Numbered from the stretch's first letter, positions 22,481 to 33,244 are shown. The stretch: 64,000 bases of DNA from Prorocentrum cordatum (GCA_963575745.1 CAUYUJ010019904.1:69501-133500), one strand, 5' to 3'. Numbers and translations are program-made. The notes: generated from the sequence alone by a model not told the origin.

Positions 22481-22764
22481 GGCGGCATAACATGCGCCAA
22501 ACGCTGGTGACAGAACGTCCGCAGGATGGACTTGCGGCTTTCTGGCCGCCCACGCAAACACCAAGCGATTCGATATGTTGTTCTAGAATTGCGCTTCCGA
22601 CGAAGAGAACTCCTTGTGCTCCTGTCGAGGAAGAAGCATTGCGCTTCTGTCGGGGAAGAAGAATCCCACCAGCCCTTTGGGCGACAGGACGGTCTCTTCC
22701 CTCGTCCACAATCCTCTGGGGGCGTCCATATTAGGAAGAAAGTGCCATCATAGAACGGAGGACC

Positions 22765-22786
22765 AAAAAAAAAAAAAAAAAAAAAA
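22765..22786. repeat. Poly-A run of 22
   Basis: A homopolymer of 22 A in otherwise GC-rich DNA. It could be a retroposon tail, but I see no element boundary. Confidence 0.85.
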
Positions 22787-23089
22787 GGAGGAGGCAGCTC
22801 AGCGCTGGATTATTCAGGAATCTCTTCTTAAGCGGCCGCCGCGGCCGCGGCGCTTTCGTTTGAAGCGAACGGGAAAGCACGCAACAGAAATCACGTATCT
22901 ATTCAAAACCGCTGGGAAAAAAGCACTGCGGCAATCGATGCCGCATCGAGATGTCCGTCGAAATCTTGCGGCCCAAGAAAAACGAAGGCGTAGAAATCAT
23001 GCCCGCAGAGGGCGCGTCGCTTTTCCCCCTCGTAAGATCTGGGTTGTTCCTTCCGTTTTCCACTCCTCTCTTCTTGCCCGCCTCCTACC

Positions 23090-24250
23090 CGCGGCGGCGG
23101 CGGCAGCGACGGCGGCAGCGACGACTCGACGGCCGACTCGACGAAACCGCCGCCTCGACGACAACGAAGCCGCTGCCTAACGACTCGCTAACGACGAACG
23201 ACGGCGAAACCTGAGGACGACGCACCCCGCTGGACACTCACGAGCCCGAACCGAACGATGACGACCGCACAACGCGAGGCCGCCTTGAGGCCGATGAAAC
23301 ACGCCTCCGACGACGAATACGACGACTCCGAGGCCGATGACCTCGACGAAGCTTCCGACGGCGACGACAACGACGAACCCGTCGGCCATTCTAGATTCCA
23401 GACCGCGAGTTGTAGGGGGGGTCCTTGTCTGGCGGGCCTGAACTGCAGTCCGACGAACGAAGCCGACGACGACGATGACGAGGCCACCGAGGCAAACGAC
23501 GACGAACTGACCGCCACCACCATTGGACGACTCGGGAGGGAGAGAGGGAGGGAGGGAGGGAGGGAGGGAGGGAGGATGAGGATGAGGACAAAGAGGAGGA
23601 GGAGAGGAGGAGGAGGGAGAGGTGGGAGGAGGAGGAGGAAGAGGAGGAAGGAGGACGAACGACGCCGACGCAGCCGCACGACGACGACGACCACCGCACG
23701 CTCAGTGGCTCGGCCCTCCGAGCCCGCGGTCTGGTCTCGAGTCTCGCGCCTCCGCGCGCCCGGGCCTGCGACGAGGAGCTGCGGGGGGGGCGCCAGCTGG
23801 GGGGCTCACAGGTGCGGGGAGGCTTCTCCTCCTCCTCCCCCTCCTCCTCCTCAGGAGGAGGAGGAGGGAGGAGAAGGAGAAGGAGGGAGAGGAAGAGGAG
23901 GGACAGGAGGAAGTGAAACAGGAGGGGGGAGGAAAGGAGGAGGATGAGAGAGAAGGAGGGAGCTGAGGCAGGCACAACAACAACACACCATCAGCAACAG
24001 CAGGAGCAGGAGCAGCGGATGCAGGAGGAGCAGGGCGAGGAGGAGGAGGAGAATGGCGAACGAGGAAGAGGAGGACGGTGATAAAAAAGAGGATTGGGGA
24101 AATTCGGCTGGAGAAGAAGGGGGGGGGAAGGAGGAGGAGGGAGAGGAGAGGAGGAGGAGCTTCGGAGCTTCGGATTTGCAGCTGGCCCGAAAACCGCTGA
24201 ACAGGCTGAGGAGAGGAGGAGGAGGAGGAGGAGGAGGAGGAACAGGCGGC
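23090..24250. repeat. Low-complexity field: CGA/GAC-rich, then (GGGA)n and (GGA)n
   Basis: 23090-23520 is built from degenerate CGACGA and GACGAC units and gives acidic frames (DDDDDEATEAND). 23525-23575 is GGGA-rich, and 23580-24250 is mostly GGA. The long plus-strand frames here are low complexity and show no domain. The GGA tract faces the TCC tract of 24490-25200, so the two could pair in single-stranded form. Confidence 0.75.
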
Positions 24251-24367
24251 CTTCAAAGACGCCGCCAAGTCCCCACGTCACCCAGTGCTGTTCTATTCCT
24301 CTTCCTCCTCCCATCTCCTCCCATTCACCTGCGAGCGGCGCCCGAATGCGCGGGCGACCTCAACCCC

Positions 24368-24505
24368 TCAACCCTTCTTCTCCAGAAGGTGCCCTGCCGC
24401 AAGGGCCATCTTCGACTCGTTGTCGATCTTGGATGGCTCCCATTCCTCTCGGGGCAAGGGGGACTGCTGCTGCTGCTGCTGTTGCTGCTCCTTCTCCTCC
24501 TCCTC

Positions 24506-24536
<31 letters not shown>

Positions 24537-27500
24537 TCCTCCACCTCCGCATCTTCAGACTCCTCCATCCTCCTCCTCCTCTCCTCCTCCTCCTCCTGCT
24601 CCCTCCTCGTCCTCCTCCTCCTCGTCCTCCTCCTCCTCCTCCTCCTCCTCAGGACTCCTCCTCCTCCTCCTCCTCCTCTCACCACCTCCTCCTCCTCCTG
24701 CCCCTCCTCTCCTCCTCTTCTCCCCACCAACCGCGAGTCCTCAGTCTCGTCGGCAGGACCGAGGATCTTCTTCTTCATCTCCCTGGCGGCCGTCTTGTCG
24801 GCCAGCGCCTGAGGCCGCCGGGAGGGGGGGCCCGCCTCCCGTCCTCCTCCTCCTCCCCCTCCTTCGCCTCCTCCTCTCCTCCTCCTCTCCTCCTCCTCCT
24901 CCTCCTCCTCCTCCTTCTCCTCCTCGTCCCTCTCCTCCTCCTCCTCCTCCTCCTCCTCCTCCTCTTCTTTCTCCTCCTCCTCCACATCATCATCAGAGCC
25001 TCGCTCTCAAGCGTTCGGCGGAGTGCCCAGACGCCAGGTTCCTCCTCCTCCTACCTCCTCCTCCTCCTCCTCCTCCCTCCTTGTCCTCCTCCTCCTCCTC
25101 CCCCCCTCCTCCTCCCTCCTCATCCCTTTCTCCTCCTCCTCCTCTTTCTCATCCTCCTCCTCCTCCTCCTCCCCCCCCCTCCTCTTCCCCTCCTCCACCT
25201 CCACCGTGGCGCCTTGGCAGCCTTGTCCATCGCATCCTGCTCCTCAGGAAAGGCGCGCCTACTCATGACGTCCCGGGCGCTGTCCGCGGACTCATCGTTG
25301 CGCACGCGGTTGGCCAGGGAGGCGATCCACTCGGGGTTCGGCATCAACGCGATGACCTTGATAGCGCAGTCCGCGCCGTCGGGGTCCTTTGTCACGATAT
25401 CGTAGCTGCTCTCGTCGTCGACGACCATCGTGGGCAAGCAGTCCTCGCCCGTCACCACCTTCATGGACCAACCAATGTCTTGATTCGGGCTCAGCGGCGT
25501 CACGACCAAGTTGTAGCCGCCGAGCGCCTTCCCGACGTAGAACTTACTAAGCCCCGCAGAAGTTCCAGCAGGGATGGCGGTGACGCGGCCACGCATCAAC
25601 AGACGGCATGACGGGAGCTTAGTCAAGATAGTCGGATCTGCTTCGATTTCGGCCTTCGATGGCCCAAGAAACTTCACAGGCCTTGCAACCTGTCCGTTGT
25701 TGTTCGCGTCGGCCTTGAAAGACATCCACTCGACGTTGGTCTCCCTGTGGGCCTTGATGTCGTCGATCATGCTCAGGGTCGCGTTCATTGCGAACGCCAC
25801 AGTACCAAGAGCCTTCAGACCGCTCGCAGACGGAGCCGCAGAGGGAAAATAGTATTCGCCAATGGTCAGCTTCTCATCTGCCTCTGCCAGTGCCCTCTCG
25901 ATGACGTCCACGCCCGAAGTAAACTCACCAGCAAGGCGCTCCCACCAGTCGTCAACGTTTGGCCCAGACTGCTGCAACGATTCATCTGCAGCTGCAATCG
26001 TCGCCTTCTTGTCAGAAATGAGCTTGACCAGCTCCGCCTTCTTGATGCTACTCTCGAAGGCTATGCTGAAATGGGAGGCCAACCCCTTCAGATCTTTAGC
26101 CGTCATTGATTCCAAGTCCACGCCGCAATGCTGAGACGGCTTCTCCCTCTGTGCAGCGGACTCCTCCTTCGGAGCCTCCTCGTTGGCCTTTTTCATCAGC
26201 CTCGCCCACAAGCTTTTCCAACTGGAGTCGTCTGCCAACCGAAAATCAGATACCGCAACTTTCTCTGTGTTTGCACGGACGAAAGAGAGGCCTTTCTTCA
26301 AATACGCCACAGTGTTCTCCAACGCAGAGGGCTTGCCCTGCTTCTTCTGGATCATGTCCTGCATCGTACTGCACGATTCGTCGATCAGTGACATCGCGAA
26401 ACGTGACCGAAAGTTCAAGTAGACGACGGCGTCGGCGCAACTCTTGAAATACTTCAGGGGCTGGCAAAACACTGGATGGACGTCGGCCAAGGCAGATAGA
26501 TCCTCGAAGTTGTCAGCTTTCGGCAATTCCAAAAAACTTGCTCAGTACCTTACACACCGCCGATGGCTGCAGTCCCTCTACGGCAAGCCAGACTTGGTTC
26601 AACACTTCACTGACGCAGGCGTCGACATCGGCTGCAGGTTCCAATGCCTCTGCCATCGCTGGCGACCAAATGTGAGACTTGCTGGCCCATGCGCCCTTGC
26701 TCGCCGACACGACGCGGGCGACGGCGATGGAAGAGTCCTTCCCCAGCACTTTGGATAAGTCCCCAGCCTCGTCCCACGTCGAAATATCGACGGGATCCTT
26801 CTCCAAGTAGTCGCGCAAAGTTACCACCATCCCCTCGTGGAAGGCCTCAGGGACAGGGCCCATGACCGCAATAGTAGAAGACGCATCATCGATGCCCTGC
26901 TCGCCAGCCGACCCCGTATCCTTGAGTTTCTCGAAATGCAAGTTGACGCCGTCGTTGTATTCGTGCTGGGCAATGACGAACCGCGCGAGGGCCTTCCTGA
27001 ACTTGGTCCAGCCTTTGACCTAGGTGATGGGCCACAGAAGACGAACGCCGAGGGCCTGAGGCCGCCGCAGGATCGTCTTGGGGGGGCAAGAAGGTCCTTG
27101 AATCCAGGCCATCTCTCGGGCCGCCCTTCGGTCCTTTTCGGGCCCGCACGAGCGCCCAAAGCTGCGAGGCTCCAAAGGCCGCGAAGGATGTACCAAGAGG
27201 ATGTACCAGGAGGTACCAGAGGATGCTCGAAGAGGCTAGGGCCCGACAACCTAAGACAGAAAGCAACGTCCGCCGCGACGCTCCCTGGCAGCAGCCTGGG
27301 ATCGCAATGGCGGCTCGGGCCTCCCTGGGCCCCCAAGGCGGTGATATGACGACCCGTGACGGCCTGAGGACAATCGTGGAATTGCGGCGATGGGCTCCAA
27401 AGGAGCCTCAAGAACGCCCAAGGGTGGTTCCTTGAGGGCCCAGGCCCTCCTGGGGCCTTCTCGCCGCCCTTCTGTTTTTTCTCATGGCAAGGGAACGCTG

Positions 27501-29689
27501 GAACGCCAAATCGGGCTGGCACGGCCCCTTCCCGCGAGCAGACCTGCACGTCGCCTTCATTGCGAATCGGGAGCGTGCATTCGTGTTGCACGATCTGAAT
27601 GATCACGTAGCACTTCGCGTCCTCCACGACCTGAGGGACGCGCAGATGGATAAAAAAAACTCCTACTCCTCCTCCCCTCTCCTTCTCTCCCCACGCATTC
27701 CAACCTCTCCCTCCTCCACCTCCTCCTCCTTCTCCTCCTCCTTCTCCTCCGCCTCCTCCTCCGCCTACCGCCCGGGGTCGCTCAAGGCGGCTAGAAAAAC
27801 GAGGTTTCTTACCGCACTTGTTTGGAATACTTGAAGATCGATGGGTTCGTCACATAATCTTTTTCGGCGTTTCCCAATGGGAGGAGGAGTGAGGGGGAGA
27901 GGAGGAGGAGCAGACGGAGGAGAGGAGGTGGAGGAGGAGGAGGACTAAAGGGAGAAGGAGGGGGAGGAGGAGGAGAGAAGAGGACAAGGGGGAGGTTGGG
28001 CGGACAGCCTTGAATCAGCAGCAGCAGCAGCAGGTGACCTCAGCGAGAACACTCTTTGCGTCCTTGGTGACCATCGCGATCACGTTGAGGGCGTCGCCCC
28101 AGAAAGTTGTCTTGCTGGCAGCGGGCGGCAGCGGCATAGCGGCCACAGCCTTGCCCCCAACCTTGCCCATGGCCTTCGCTTTGGCGGCTCCCTTCTTTGT
28201 CTTTCCACTTGCCTTAGCCTTGGCCACTGCCTCAGCGCACTTCGACATCCTGACGTCAACGAAGCCTGAGAACAGCTTGACAGCCGTGTTCCGCACAGAG
28301 AAGCACACCTGGGGCACTCCGTCGTTGGTCGGCGCGCAAAGACGCAATGCAGGCACCAAGAACTCTGTCATGATGTCAGGCCTTTCTGCTTCTGCTGCGA
28401 ACGCGTTCAAAACGGCCGCCTGACAATGGATAACGTTTCCTTGATCGAAGGTCTCAGTGAACTTGACGTGGGCCTCCATGTAGTCCGCGAACGGTTCCCA
28501 CTGCTTGAGTTCAACCATCTTCGCCTTGAACGCGCGAGCCGCCTTAAACACAGTCATGTGCGTGAAGGTGTTTGGAAAGGCCTTCTTCATCCAGTTAAGG
28601 TATTCGGTCTCGTAGCCAGCCTGACTCCGAAGTTTCTTGGAAGCAGGCTGCTCGCCGCCAGCATTGTCAGCGGCGTCATCGGCTTTGCGTTTGCTGCTGT
28701 CCGCGTCCGCTGGCTTCTGATCCGCGGCATCTGGTTCGCCGCCCTCACCGCCCGCAAGCGCCCCCTCGAAAGTGGCGGCGGCGGCGGCCAATTTGTGTTG
28801 CTGCTGGTGTTGCTGCTGCTGCTGCTTCTCGCGCTTCAGGTGGTTGGTGTAGCCTTTCCCAATGTCCTCAACGCGCCGATACATCTGCAAGAAGGAAGTC
28901 CTCGACGCGAAACCGTTGAGCTCGTTGCTGATGTCGACGAAGTACTTGAGGCCGTCCGAAGGGGTTCGGGCATCGACGCGCGTGCAGTCAGGCACGCCTT
29001 CGACAAGGCTCGCGTGCAACTGCGGAGCATTCGGATGCTGTTTCAGAGCGATGTAGAACGCCTCTATCAAATGGGCGCCGCCGAGAATAAGCTTCTTGTT
29101 GCAGACGACTCCGCTCTTCGTCTTGTACTCCTGGAAACGGACCCCCCCCCCACCACACACAAAAGACACATTTAGCAACGAATGAGGGGCGGGCATCATT
29201 CTGGATGGGGGAAGGTCGGCACTGGCGTCTGTTGAACAGTATGCTCATCGTCGGCCCGAAGCGGAACATACTTGGAGCGGACCGCGGACCCCGACGCGGG
29301 CGAACCGAACCAGAAAAAACTCTTGGTCCTCCTCGGGGCGTGAGGGCCCAGGAAGGAAAAGAGGGCGAGTGGGAGGGATGAGGTATGGCATAGGGGCGAG
29401 GAAGTGAGGAGGCGAGGAGAGGGTGGGGAGGAAGTATGGGGAGATAGACGGCGAGGTCGGCATTGGGGGGTGAATTTGCATCCCAGCAATCCGTGCCCTC
29501 AATGAAGGTGACTTCGCCCCTCGCGCCGATAATCCAGCCCTTGTCAACGAGCTTGGCGACGTACTCCTCCCTGGTGTGACTCTGGTCACGGTCGTTGAGC
29601 GGGTGGCGCTCCCACATCTCCCCGCCGTCGGGATCGAAGAATGGGAGTTTCTCGTGCTCCTGGCCAAGACATTCGTCGCCGTTCGACAT
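24368..29689 (-). CDS. Six-exon gene, about 1150 residues, poly-Q region and SAP-like domain; function unknown
   Basis: Exons by frame and splice signals: 29689-29480 (ATG; donor GAT|GCAAAT), 29130-28039 (acceptor TTTCCAG|GAG), 27630-27544, 27019-25213 (donor AAG|GCGCCA), 24808-24728, and a last exon ending with TGA at 24370-24368. All joins are phase 0. Exon 2 has a Gln/His-rich run (KREKQQQQQHQQQHK) and basic motifs SSKRKADD and ASKKLRSQ that may be nuclear signals. In exon 4, about 26111-26003, MTAKDLKGLASHF followed by SSIKKAELVKLISD has the shape of a SAP helix-turn-helix, a DNA-binding fold. Exon 4 is 1807 nt, one base too long, which matches a frame change at the T6 run at 26536-26531. 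The last exon is Glu- and Gln-rich and closes with SKMALAAGHLLEKKG. No enzyme domain recognised; a chromatin role is only a guess. Confidence 0.72.
24490..25200. repeat. (TCC)n microsatellite field in introns of the SAP-like gene
   Basis: Long runs of TCC and CTC interrupted only by the short exon at 24808-24728. On the coding (minus) strand this is GGA. It produces very long but meaningless frames on both strands, such as a 505-codon plus frame at 24094-25611. Confidence 0.88.
27060..27470. repeat. CCAAGAGG-type array inside intron 3
   Basis: Units such as GGTCCTTTTCGGGCCCG, GCGCCCAAAGC and CCTTGAGGGCCCAGGCCC fill the intron between the exons at 27630-27544 and 27019-25213. They belong to the same dispersed vocabulary seen at 48.4 and 52.8 kb. 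Confidence 0.55.
27655..28010. repeat. Facing TCC and GGA tracts in intron 2
   Basis: A TCC-rich tract (27664-27770) and a GGA-rich tract (27880-27995) lie about 110 bp apart within one intron and are complementary, so the transcript could fold into a long hairpin. Confidence 0.65.
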
Positions 29690-29971
29690 CGTCACTGTCG
29701 CCCTCGACGTCGTCGAAGACGAGGGCCCTGGTTAGGCAATCCTCATCCGAGTCCGCGTTGTCCCCGGACCTCTCTTGGCGCGCGTTCTGACTAGAATTTC
29801 GAAGCGAATCCAGCGGTGACAAGGAGGAACCCCCAGGAGGACCAAGAAAGGCCGAAAACGAAAGTCCTCCTCCTTCTCCCGTCCTTTTCACGAGCCTCCG
29901 CCCTCAATCCTCATTTGCCTCCCGGCCGTTCTTGCTCCGACCGCGCCGCCTCCTCTCCTCTCCAACCCCGC

Positions 29972-30057
29972 GTTAGGTTCAACGCTGTCCTTCACCACGT
30001 AGGAGGTGCGAGCCTTGTTCTGCAGGACGCGCCCGGTCAAGGGGAACCACCGCTCCT
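29972..30057 (-). CDS. Candidate upstream exon of the SAP-like gene
   Basis: After an acceptor-like GCGTGCCCAG|AG the frame reads ERWFPLTGRVLQNKARTSYV and then VKDSVEPN, ending at a possible GC donor (AAC|GCGGGG). The wording is protein-like and it lies on the same strand just upstream. A further acidic stretch, DEDCLTRALVFDDVEGDSDD (about 29750-29690), may be part of the next exon; it is out of frame with the ATG at 29689, so the true start of the gene is unsettled. Confidence 0.35.
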
Positions 30058-30119
30058 CTGGGCACGCAGAGTGAAGACAGGAGGGAGATGGACGCCTACG
30101 AGAATGCCTGAGGGATGTT

Positions 30120-30620
30120 TCTAGGGCCTTCCGTAAAGGACGAGGGCCGCCATCTTGACAGCAGGGGGGCCCTTTCGGTGCCTCTCGTGGGACCCTGTCC
30201 GATCCCCTCTTGGGCTCTTCTTGGGGTCTTCTTTGGACCCAGGAGGGCTCGTGGGCCCCCTCTTGAGCTCTTCTTGGTGCCCATGAGGGTTTTGAAAAAG
30301 CCAGGATGAGCCCCTGGGCTATCAAACTTCAGAGGCGACGGTCTTTCGATTGTTTCCTAAAGTTGATAGGGGCGCGGTGTTCGTAGGATTCTTGCCACGG
30401 AGGCCCCCTAGGCACAGAGAGCGCCCAAACAGAACCTGCGAGAGCACCCTGGCCACCCGAAACGGCGCAGGGGGTCAGGAGGAGAGGGGGGAGGAGGAGA
30501 GTAGGAGGAGAGGAGGAGAGGAGGAGGAGGGGGGGGACGAGGAGGAGGAGGAGGAGGAGAGGAGGAGGAGGAGGAGAGGAGGAGGAGGAGGAGGAGGAGG
30601 AGGAGGAGGAGGAGGAGAGC
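30120..30620. repeat. CCAAGAGG-type array and (GGA)n microsatellite
   Basis: 30120-30300 contains TTGGGGTCTTC, GGGCTCGTGGGCCCC and CTCTTGAGCTCTTCTTGG units of the dispersed family in reverse orientation. 30475-30620 is a nearly pure GGA run. Confidence 0.65.
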
Positions 30621-30624
30621 TCCA

Positions 30625-30734
30625 GCCCCAGGCATCTCCTCGAGCGAAGCATAGTTACGATCCTCGTACGGATTGCCATCAACTGCAGGCACGAAGGTGT
30701 CGCCCATCCACTCCGGAGCTTTCGCTGCAGCCAT
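30625..30734 (-). CDS. Candidate first exon upstream of the SAP-like gene
   Basis: An ATG at 30734 in a good context (GGGCCATGGCT) opens a frame reading KAPEWMGDTFVPAVDGNPYE and then DRNYASLEEMPG before it runs into a GGA/TCC microsatellite. The sequence is protein-like and on the same strand as the gene below it. I infer, but cannot show, that it splices to 30057-29972. Confidence 0.35.
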
Positions 30735-31365
30735 GGCCCTCGGCGACAAGATGCGCGGTAGCAGGGAGTCTTCTTGGGCAGTCTTGGACGGTCGGCGAGC
30801 GACCAGAGCTTGAGCCTCAAAGCTTTGATCCCAAAGTTTGGGAAGCGGCTGCGACCGCGGCATCGATGGCAGGAGGCAGGGGCCAGAGGACGGTTGGATC
30901 TCAGTTGCGACGCGCCAGAGGCCCCCTTAGAGGCCAGGGCAAGAACGTCGCGCAGATTTCCGAGCTTAGTCCAGCGTGGCGACCAAGGAGGGCGGTTGGG
31001 CCTCCTGCTCTGTGACAATGATGGTTACGACCGTGGTGTGATTTACCCAGTTGCAACGCGCCGCGGGCGCCTAGAGCCCCCGACTTTGGGCCGCTCGCCC
31101 AGAAGACGCCCAAGAGATTTCAGAGAGTTCTGGAAGTCCCCCGGGGCGTTGGCCTGTGGAACCAGAGACGAAGGAGAGCGGCATTGTATGGTGGCGACGA
31201 AGACTGTGGCGTCGGCCCTCCCTCCCCCTCCCATCTGGCTCGTCCTATCCCTCGCTTCCTCCATCATTCTCCTATTCCATCATGATATCACAGTGCCAGT
31301 GCTCGAGCGTGCGTGCATTGCCGTAGCGATTCGCCTGTACGTGCGAATAAGCAAACTACTCGCCA

Positions 31366-33045
31366 CTAGTGCGTCTTCCCACGCACGCGGCGCCTCTTCT
31401 GGGGCCCCGTCGAAGGGGACGTCGACCCCGAATTTACTCGAGTCAAAATACGCCGAAACCTGTCTGCCGCTGCAGAGGAGGGAGGAGCGGAGTCCGGGGT
31501 GGACGAGACACCAGTCTGAGCTGCTGGCGCTTGCAGACGCTCACCTAGATTCTGCATTCTCCGAACAATTACTGTTGAAATTGCGCCAATCATGTTGACG
31601 TGGATGCTATTTCCCACCTGCGAGCGCTGGCATGCAGGGCTTCGGACAGAGGGAGCTTGCTGCCCGCGAGAGAAAGAACAAACTGCACCGCAGCAAGCAC
31701 GCTGCGCCTCGAAAGAGATTGGGAACCCCATGCTAGTAAATAACTCCTCTGGAAGCATCCACCTGGGGCTAGTGTTTCCAAGAGGATTGTAGGGCGGGGC
31801 TGGGAGTACGACAAGTCCGCCGCTTTTGCACAAGGTCTGCAGCGACCCGTCAGCCAATGATTTACTTCCACCCATTGCCATGGGGTTCTGACTCACGTTG
31901 CAAGCGCTGCGAGGCCACTTCTTTCGGTATGACTCATAAACTGTCCTCTCTTCTTTGCTGAGGCACCCGAGGCCGACGCCGTAAACATCGGATGGGAAAT
32001 CCTTGTCCACGGGGCTCTTAGGAAACACTCCGTCCTCTGGTGTCCAGCGTGACAAGACAGACTCACGATTCTTGGCCCATCTCGTCTCGCGCTCGACCTC
32101 TTCGTCCGTGGCTATCAGGTAGTTCGACCACGTGAACAGCGGCGAACGCGAACGAAAAAACATGCCCTTCAAGGTATGCTCCATGTCGAGGACGTCATTC
32201 ATCTCCGCAGAAGCACGTTCAGGAACCACCGCGCCAGCACCAATGTAATCTTTCAGGATCATAATGACGAATTGCCTAGACCGCTGGCTTGGCCAGCCGA
32301 ATTGCGCAGGGGTCAATTCAATTCTGAAGACGTAATATAAGTCTCCGAACAAGGTGGTGAGTTCTTCGTCTCCGAACTCGGGCACGTTCTCGTGAAGAAC
32401 AACCGTATGAAGTAGCTGTCTCGTAAGTGCAACCCATGTGTAGAATAAGAAATGACTGTTCCCAAATTCTCTGAGTTGGTTACCAAACCTGCTGTGAAGG
32501 ACGCAGGGAGATCCAGCCCGGTGAATATGCGCGCGCGAGAGCGCGCAATAGCTTCCATTGCATTTGAAGCACTTGGCCCGAAGCAGCAGCTTCGCGCATG
32601 GTAGCTCAGCTCTCAGTTGCGCAGGTGACCACTTGTCAGCTGCTGAATGCAGCCCACATCGGCTCTTCCACACGGCTGGCAGGAAGTCTGTAATGTCACC
32701 GAATATGTGTTCAGCAAGGCTGCCATGCATGATCTCTGCCCTGCACGTGCTACTCTTCTCAATGGCCCATTTAGAAACGAAGCGCACTGGTGGCGTCGAG
32801 AAACCAGAAGTGTTCTCACAGAAGTTGCGGCTACATGATTCAATGATTCGGTCACCAATTTCTGCTGCTCCTACGCCGAAGAACGCTCCGGAGGTATCAA
32901 GCCTGCGTCCAGACAGCAAGCGTGCAATGTCATACCTATCTGCGTTGATTTTAGCGACACCCTGTTGGAACCATCTGAATGCACTATCCAGATCAGCAAC
33001 GTTATCAACACCAGGCTTGAAGCACAGCGACCGAGATAGGCTCAT
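31366..33045 (-). CDS. Cytosine-5 DNA methyltransferase-like protein, intronless, 559 residues
   Basis: The first ATG (33045) gives an unbroken 559-residue frame. C5-methyltransferase motifs in order: WAIEKSSTCR (motif II, residues 93-102), FGDITDF (III, 115-121), GSPCVLHSRFGNQ (IV, near 178-190, with the Pro-Cys nucleophile), HENVPEFG (VI, 218-225), WPSQRSRQFVIM (VIII, 252-263), WMLPEELFTSMGFP (IX-like, near 429-442) and SQVGNSIHV (X, 475-483). Motif I, usually FxGxGG, is weak (SGFST, near 80). The tail is Ser/Thr/Pro-rich and ends in QKRRRVRGK, a likely nuclear signal. The enzyme would methylate DNA cytosine using S-adenosylmethionine. The lack of introns among multi-exon neighbours suggests retroposition or carriage by a retroelement; cytosine methyltransferases carried by retrotransposons are reported from dinoflagellates, but I see no reverse transcriptase beside it. 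Confidence 0.85.
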   Translation of the reverse strand: MSLSRSLCFKPGVDNVADLDSAFRWFQQGVAKINADRYDIARLLSGRRLDTSGAFFGVGAAEIGDRIIESCSRNFCENTSGFSTPPVRFVSKWAIEKSSTCRAEIMHGSLAEHIFGDITDFLPAVWKSRCGLHSAADKWSPAQLRAELPCAKLLLRAKCFKCNGSYCALSRAHIHRAGSPCVLHSRFGNQLREFGNSHFLFYTWVALTRQLLHTVVLHENVPEFGDEELTTLFGDLYYVFRIELTPAQFGWPSQRSRQFVIMILKDYIGAGAVVPERASAEMNDVLDMEHTLKGMFFRSRSPLFTWSNYLIATDEEVERETRWAKNRESVLSRWTPEDGVFPKSPVDKDFPSDVYGVGLGCLSKEERTVYESYRKKWPRSACNVSQNPMAMGGSKSLADGSLQTLCKSGGLVVLPAPPYNPLGNTSPRWMLPEELFTSMGFPISFEAQRACCGAVCSFSRGQQAPSVRSPACQRSQVGNSIHVNMIGAISTVIVRRMQNLGERLQAPAAQTGVSSTPDSAPPSSAAADRFRRILTRVNSGSTSPSTGPQKRRRVRGKTH

Positions 33046-33110
33046 CGTAAATGATGCGCAACTCAATCAGCAGGCGTTGGTGATATACTGTTGTACCTGC
33101 TAAGCATTAT

Positions 33111-33126
33111 GCTGAAATGGCTGTGG
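33111..33126 (-). other. Possible relict spliced-leader sequence upstream of the methyltransferase
   Basis: On the minus strand this reads CCACAGCCATTTCAGC, 66 nt before the ATG. The conserved dinoflagellate spliced leader contains CCGTAGCCATTTTGGCTC; the core AGCCATTT is intact and the flanks differ. A relict leader at this distance is what re-integration of a trans-spliced mRNA would leave. The match is short and may be chance. Confidence 0.25.
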
Positions 33127-33244
33127 ACAAATGACTACTGACAAAAACCATTCTCTACACAGCACCAACAGATGAGGAGTGTGTGACGTTCCTCAGCATA
33201 CCGTTTGTGAAGGGATCTTTTCCAATACATGTGAGACACAGTGG

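Noticed and set aside
24053-25611. Plus-strand frames of 450 and 505 codons, rich in Leu, Ser and Pro
   Set aside because: They are read from TCC microsatellites and the antisense of real exons; no domain, and the minus-strand exons explain the complex parts.
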